Source of the DNA: Planctomycetes bacterium MalM25
Lineage (GTDB): Bacteria; Planctomycetota; Planctomycetia; Pirellulales; Lacipirellulaceae
Assembly: GCA_007745835.1 (NCBI GenBank)
Contig: CP036424.1
Coordinates: 1,945,001-2,009,000 of the forward strand
DNA length: 64,000 nucleotides
Direction: 5' to 3'
Made by a program: the position numbers and the translations under genes. The first letter of the stretch is position 1; each line of letters begins with the position of its first letter. Shown piece by piece: positions 59,558-64,000 of the stretch. A model generated the notes under the pieces. That model was given only the letters and a program-made list of their open reading frames with translations, had not been told where the DNA came from and searched no databases.

Positions 59558-61849
59558 TCATTGGCGGCGGCTAATTCCAAGGTGGAAGAGCGTGACGAGC
59601 AACGCAAGCGCGCCTGGCTCTGGGACCGATACGCCGTTGGCGGGCAGTGTCGCGCCGTAGTTCTCACGCCATGTCGTGTACTGGTCCTGCCCAATAGGGC
59701 CATCGTTCGGGTCATTCGGGAGGGTGCCGGAGAGCGCGCCGAGGTTGTCTTTCCAAACCGTGTAGTCCGCCGCGTCAACGACGCCATCTCTATTGAAGTC
59801 GCCGTCTAAGAACACGCCCTCGAAAGCATCGTAGAATAGCTGCGGCTGCTGAGACTCATCGCTAGCGTTGCCTGACGCGAGGCTCCAACGCTGTGTCGCG
59901 CTCGCATCCACGTTCAGACGCAGGAAGACGTAATCGCCGATCCCTTCTCCACCCGCGTACTGCTCGTTCAAGAACGCAACCAGGTTCTGCCCGCCCGACG
60001 CCGAGGTCAGCACCGAAGCGTCGACCGCCATGTCTTCCACCAACAAATTGTCCTGCAGGAGCGTCGCCTCGGGGTCGGGCGTATCCGATAGGCCGTAGTA
60101 ATCAGAGTTCAGAATCTCAGGTGCGTCGCGACGGTCGATACCGTAGAGGTCCCCGCCAATACCTCCGCTGGTGACGGACTGCGTGAGATAGCCTTGGAAG
60201 CTCGCCATCTGAAAGGGGTCCTCAATGCTGCCTAGGTCGGGGATCTGGAAGACCATCACTGCGGCCCGATCGTATGGGTCCGCCCCCTGCCCGCTCTGCC
60301 CTACGTTGAGCTCGCTGCTGTTGATAACAAAACCTAGCCCCTCGCCGCTAACGTCGCCTGTTGATTTGCGGTACCGCAACGAACCATCAGTAGGGACCGA
60401 CGACAGTGAGGGCGTGGTGGGCGTTATGGTTTCGTACTCTAGTATGTGCAAAGGGGAGCCTGTAGGGTTCGATGGGTGACTGCTTGTTGCCTCTTCCTGT
60501 ATATAAATTGATAAGATGCCATCATCAAGCAAGCGTCTGTTATCTAGTTGCGGAGTGCCCACGAAGTCTCGTGACTGCTCGCGGTGCAAAATATTCCAAT
60601 CGCCGTAGCCCGCCAGTGTTCTCTCAGCACCGGCAATTACTAAGTCGTCGCCTTGGGTGTAGAGACCAAAGAGGTTGCCGTTGCTGTCCACTCCTAGCCG
60701 TGGGCGGCTGCCGACGGCCGTGCCAGACGGGAACACCTTGACATCCCAATTGCCCGACTGCGGCTCACGGTAGTAATGGTGATACTCAGAGTTGCTTCGA
60801 TCGCTGAACGGCGAGTTAGTATAAGTCGGACCTTGGGTTCGATGGAACATTAGCGCATGCACCCCACCGAAGGGGTCGACGATTTGCCCCTGCTGATTCA
60901 GTACCCCTTGCCGACGATCGAGATCGACAACCTCGATGCCGGGTGAATCCAGTGTGACCGGCGAGGCGTTCGTCCCGACAATTGCGCCGTCGTTGTTGTG
61001 CCAAGTTGTGCCTCTATCGTCACTGTAGGCATACATAATATCGTGATTGCCATCCTGCGTGCCTTCACGCCAGGTCCACGTTGTGTGGATCCTGCCGCTG
61101 CTGTCAGCGTGAAACCCATTGTGGTAGGCGTTGCGCCTGTCCGATGGATTGTTGTTGACATCGTCGTAAACCCCGTTCCCAGGTCGGCCACGATTGACGA
61201 AGCGGGTATTGCTCCAGAGACCGGTCTGCGAATCGTAATCCGCAATCTTCACATCGCCGCTTCCGCTCCCGTAGTCGCGATAGGTGAGGACGAGGTCATC
61301 GCCCACATTCGCAAACCTTGGATACGTGACCCTAGGGACCGTCGAACCACCGAGATTCAAGGAATCTCGTTCAGGCTTGAAGACCGCCTGATTCCATGTC
61401 CCGCTCGTCGCGACGCCGGGGTCGGTGGTGAGGTATCGAAGCTGATCCACATGATGGTCATAAGACAGGTGGATGCGACCATCCCCAGAAATCCCCATCG
61501 AGATCACATTGTGAGAGTCCCAGTTCTGGTTGCCATGCACCATGTCATAGCCAGTATCGATGGTCTCCCATGTGTTACCTGCCAGGTCACGGCGCGATAC
61601 GTAGATGTCCTGCTCAGCGCCGTTGTGGTACCAGCTGGCGTACTGATATCCGCCGTGTGTTAGCAACACTTCTTGTTGGTATGGGCTGCCATTGATCAGA
61701 TTGCTGAAGTTTCCCCCGGTCGCCAGCACCAAGGCGTTCGAGTCTGGTGACATGTCGTAGAGCAGGCTCACATCCAACTGCCCGTGCAGTGGTGTGAATG
61801 AGCAGATCAACTGCAGGGCGACTAGCAGTAGCAGCTTTCTTGGCAGCAT
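59558..61849 (-). CDS. Secreted BNR_4 propeller protein (ulvan-lyase-like) with dockerin-like motif and PEP-CTERM
   Basis: A 763-aa protein. Signal peptide about 1-23 (KLLLLVALQLICSFTPLHG). The propeller (about 25-480) shares with the 43.2-44.7 kb protein the motifs DSHNVISMGISGDGRIHLSY (His113), DHH (131-133), RVTYPRF, MYAYSDDRGTTWHNNDG and EYHHYYRE, which resemble PL24/PL25 ulvan lyases. A beta-domain follows. Near 683 DFNRDGVVDAADYTVWKDN is a dockerin-type EF-hand repeat; the end VPEPGALALLVTLFHLGISR is a PEP-CTERM sorting signal. The protein is thus probably delivered to the outer surface and perhaps anchored. Lyase activity is inferred from the fold and motifs only. Confidence 0.82.
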   Translation of the reverse strand: MLPRKLLLLVALQLICSFTPLHGQLDVSLLYDMSPDSNALVLATGGNFSNLINGSPYQQEVLLTHGGYQYASWYHNGAEQDIYVSRRDLAGNTWETIDTGYDMVHGNQNWDSHNVISMGISGDGRIHLSYDHHVDQLRYLTTDPGVATSGTWNQAVFKPERDSLNLGGSTVPRVTYPRFANVGDDLVLTYRDYGSGSGDVKIADYDSQTGLWSNTRFVNRGRPGNGVYDDVNNNPSDRRNAYHNGFHADSSGRIHTTWTWREGTQDGNHDIMYAYSDDRGTTWHNNDGAIVGTNASPVTLDSPGIEVVDLDRRQGVLNQQGQIVDPFGGVHALMFHRTQGPTYTNSPFSDRSNSEYHHYYREPQSGNWDVKVFPSGTAVGSRPRLGVDSNGNLFGLYTQGDDLVIAGAERTLAGYGDWNILHREQSRDFVGTPQLDNRRLLDDGILSIYIQEEATSSHPSNPTGSPLHILEYETITPTTPSLSSVPTDGSLRYRKSTGDVSGEGLGFVINSSELNVGQSGQGADPYDRAAVMVFQIPDLGSIEDPFQMASFQGYLTQSVTSGGIGGDLYGIDRRDAPEILNSDYYGLSDTPDPEATLLQDNLLVEDMAVDASVLTSASGGQNLVAFLNEQYAGGEGIGDYVFLRLNVDASATQRWSLASGNASDESQQPQLFYDAFEGVFLDGDFNRDGVVDAADYTVWKDNLGALSGTLPNDPNDGPIGQDQYTTWRENYGATLPANGVSVPEPGALALLVTLFHLGISRRQ

Positions 61850-62140
61850 CGCAGACTGTTCTAGGTCTAGAGATCAAAGGACTCGTGACAACGCACTTTG
61901 ATTATAGCCCAAGGCTCCAGGGAGGCATAAGCGATTGCATCTACCAGTCGTTGTGTAGCCACCCAGTGATAGGGTGATGCCGTATATCGCACTCCAAGTC
62001 GATGGACATCCGCCGTCAAGAATCCGAGACGGGGAGTATAGACAAGCAAGGCATCAGGCTGTTCTCTACTAGATGCTGGCGGGGAGCCGATGGCGCGTGA
62101 AACAGGCACCCTCCTATCCTTGGACTGATCTACCTTCTCA

Positions 62141-62608
62141 TCACTGCGAGGTCAGCTCAACCAGCAACGTATTACCCTTTCCCGGCTCAACCTCTACCGT
62201 GATGCCTGAGGTGCTAGCGACTGTGTATTTCTTCGGCAGTGATTTCGCAACAGCGGATATGGGAGCGCCTTCCATCGCAGGCGGCGGGAGGATGGTAACA
62301 GGGTGCGATCCCACCTTTGCTCCATCGGAATCGGAGTAGGTTCCTAGTACAAAAGTACCATCAGGCTGTATCTCCCCTTTAGCCATCCTGCCCTCAGCAG
62401 GTGTTACGAGAACGTAACCGTCCGTCAATGGTTCTCCATCAAGTGTTACGGAGCCATGGACCGGCGCTACGCCGTTGGAGTTCCCGCACCCAAGCGTCAA
62501 GATTGCACACGCAGCCATTAGGAAAGTTGCTTCCCAGCAAGCTCTGGACAGCACGCTATGCTCGCCTACAGAACGGCGGATGTTTGCTGGGGGAACGGGT
62601 GGCATCAT
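62141..62608 (-). CDS. Small lipoprotein paired with DUF1559
   Basis: A 155-aa protein with lipobox LTLGC. Translation may begin at ATG 62608 or at GTG 62554, which gives a more normal signal peptide (RACWEATFLMAACAILTLGC). The mature part (VHGSVTLDGEPLTDGYVLVT, then GEIQPDGTFVLGTYSDSDG and KVGSHPVTI) has the carboxypeptidase-regulatory-like strand pattern, as in the lipoprotein at 18649-19104. It lies 205 bases downstream of the DUF1559 gene, the reverse order of the other pair. Function unknown. Confidence 0.78.
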   Translation of the reverse strand: MMPPVPPANIRRSVGEHSVLSRACWEATFLMAACAILTLGCGNSNGVAPVHGSVTLDGEPLTDGYVLVTPAEGRMAKGEIQPDGTFVLGTYSDSDGAKVGSHPVTILPPPAMEGAPISAVAKSLPKKYTVASTSGITVEVEPGKGNTLLVELTSQ

Positions 62609-62812
62609 TCAGAAGTGTTGTGGGCTGCGGCTGTTCGAATTACTGCTGATCTCTTTCGCAAGGCAATTGCAATGTTGCGACGGTAGAAGACTTGATCTAT
62701 CGGGCTCCGACCCATGGTGTTTTTTTGCCTAGCACCAATCGTGGATTTGCCGCGTCGTGAGTGAGTCAGCACCCCCTCGGCTACGGCACCGTGGCCTGCC
62801 CGGCTACCCGGT

Positions 62813-63910
62813 CTATTGGTCGGTACCGACCTCACCCCCAGAGCGGCTTGCGTAGGCATAGAGCGTCCTCAGCTCAACGTCTTCGTTAATGAACCTGACC
62901 GAGCCGTCAGCGAGAGCGAAGTGGCACCCACCCGGGTGTTCAGAACCGAAGCCGACATCGTTCCTTAGCGGCCCGGGCTGCGGGTTGCTGTTGATCGGGT
63001 ACGTCAGGTTGTGAGAGTTGTAGAACCAGGTTGTAGCGGCTCCTATCCACCAGCCGCGTATTCGCTGCTCACTCGGATCCCCGAATGCGTACTCTGCCAT
63101 GATGGCGGTGTGGCTCGAGCCGTCCGTGATCTTTCTGAATCCGACCTTGCCTTCAAAAGTAATCACGCCGTTTGTCGCCACCTTTCCCTCTCCGCCATTG
63201 TGGCAACGGCCGGCTCCAGTACCTTCAAGCATCTCGTAAGGGCTGGTCTCATCAATGCGGTTGCCACGGCCGCAGTAGTTCGGGATGTCCGTATCGGGGT
63301 AGGCGTCGGTGTTGGCACCAAGGATGGCGGGATAATGCGTCGCGGTCCCAAGGTCTTCAAATTCCCCACCGCTACCAAAATCGCCCGTGATAATCGGCTG
63401 TGTTCGGGCGTAGGAGGGGCACTTGAACTCTTCGATCGGAGTGGTGTCAATGAAGTCACGCACTTCCTGAGTTTGCCTGTCGTAGGCGAAGTTGGGATCG
63501 AAGATGTCTCTGACAGCGTCTAGTTCAACGTAGGGAGTCAAGAAGGCGAGATGGCTCCAGTTACCAGAGTCCCGCGCGTTGCGCTTCTCTTCTTGGGGCG
63601 AGAGTTTACCATTTGCCGGAGGAAAGACTCGGTTCGAGTCAACGTAGTTCTGGCAAGCGATCCCCAGCTGGCGTAGTTGGTTGGAGCATTGCGTCCGCCG
63701 CGCCGCTTCACGCGCTGCCTGGACGGCGGGCAGTAGCAGCGCCACCAGGATCCCGATGATGGCGATCACTACCAAGAGCTCGACCAAAGTGAAGCCTTTA
63801 GATTGGCCTCGGGAAGCGGAAAGCGGGCTCCTGGCTGTATGCATTTCCCGGCCGAGTATGTTTCGGCTCAGGACTTCTGCCGACTCGCAGGCTAGATGGT
63901 GGGACATCAT
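62813..63910 (-). CDS. DUF1559 prepilin-like protein
   Basis: A 365-aa member with a long leader (about 39 residues) before FTLVELLVVIAIIGILVALL and LPAVQAAREAARR. The C-terminal motif is GFGSEHPGGCHFALADGSV. ATG 63910 follows an AAGGGAG ribosome binding site by six bases; a start at the internal Met of HTARSP (about 63844) would shorten the leader. Such proteins are pseudopilin-like and exported, function unknown. Its place beside the BNR_4 gene may mean it serves the same locus, but DUF1559 genes are so common in these genomes that chance is likely. Confidence 0.92.
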   Translation of the reverse strand: MMSHHLACESAEVLSRNILGREMHTARSPLSASRGQSKGFTLVELLVVIAIIGILVALLLPAVQAAREAARRTQCSNQLRQLGIACQNYVDSNRVFPPANGKLSPQEEKRNARDSGNWSHLAFLTPYVELDAVRDIFDPNFAYDRQTQEVRDFIDTTPIEEFKCPSYARTQPIITGDFGSGGEFEDLGTATHYPAILGANTDAYPDTDIPNYCGRGNRIDETSPYEMLEGTGAGRCHNGGEGKVATNGVITFEGKVGFRKITDGSSHTAIMAEYAFGDPSEQRIRGWWIGAATTWFYNSHNLTYPINSNPQPGPLRNDVGFGSEHPGGCHFALADGSVRFINEDVELRTLYAYASRSGGEVGTDQ

Positions 63911-64000
63911 CACAAACTCCCTTTTTGAGCTCAGGTCGATAACGATCGAGAAGTCCAGTCAAGAAAAGTCCCCCATAAGCGACCGGTCGCCCCAGAATGG

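Noticed and set aside
61867-62109. 80-codon minus-strand frame between the BNR_4 gene and the lipoprotein
   Set aside because: No ribosome binding site, signal peptide or recognisable sequence; likely chance frame.

Overview
The window comes from a member of the Planctomycetota, most likely a marine Pirellulales/Lacipirellulaceae-like bacterium. The lineage is inferred from family content: two DUF1559 prepilin-like proteins, a DUF1501 plus cytochrome-DUF1549/DUF1553 pair, a PEP-CTERM protein with a dockerin-like motif, several sulfatases, a BBP2-type outer-membrane barrel, and very G+C-rich core genes.

Bases 1-39.9 kb look like native chromosome. From left to right: housekeeping genes (polA, coaE, rho, ribH, nusB, ftsY); a Cys-rich outer-membrane barrel ending in a strong terminator; a minus-strand nucleoside-catabolism cluster read as deoC, two purine nucleoside phosphorylases, pyrimidine-nucleoside phosphorylase, cytidine deaminase, with an exported endonuclease/exonuclease/phosphatase-fold protein and a DUF1559 protein upstream; a short AMP nucleosidase; and a plus-strand type II secretion operon (gspE-F-G-H-I-J-K-L-M/C-D plus a lipoprotein), followed by BON-domain, hypothetical and squalene-cyclase-like genes. 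Intergenic gaps here carry a recurring family of short inverted or tandem repeats and two other long hairpin elements.

At 39.8 kb there is an initiator tRNA. Just downstream is the N-terminal half of a tyrosine recombinase, fused in frame to an unrelated domain that is itself interrupted by an insertion sequence (about 41203-42725, 17-bp terminal inverted repeats, a DDE transposase and an 85-aa second ORF). From there to the end of the window the DNA is visibly less G+C-rich and the core-type repeats are not seen, as expected for an old genomic island.

The island encodes a polysaccharide-degradation locus: two BNR_4 beta-propeller proteins related to PL24/PL25-type ulvan lyases, a GH78 and a GH106-type alpha-L-rhamnosidase, two intact sulfatases and a broken third one, and the DUF1501/cytochrome-DUF1549/DUF1553 pair. 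Rhamnosidases, sulfatases and BNR_4 proteins together suggest a sulfated, rhamnose-containing algal polymer such as ulvan. The type II secretion system could export such enzymes, but that link is inference. A lipoprotein/DUF1559 pair closes the window and repeats an arrangement seen at 17.5-19.1 kb.
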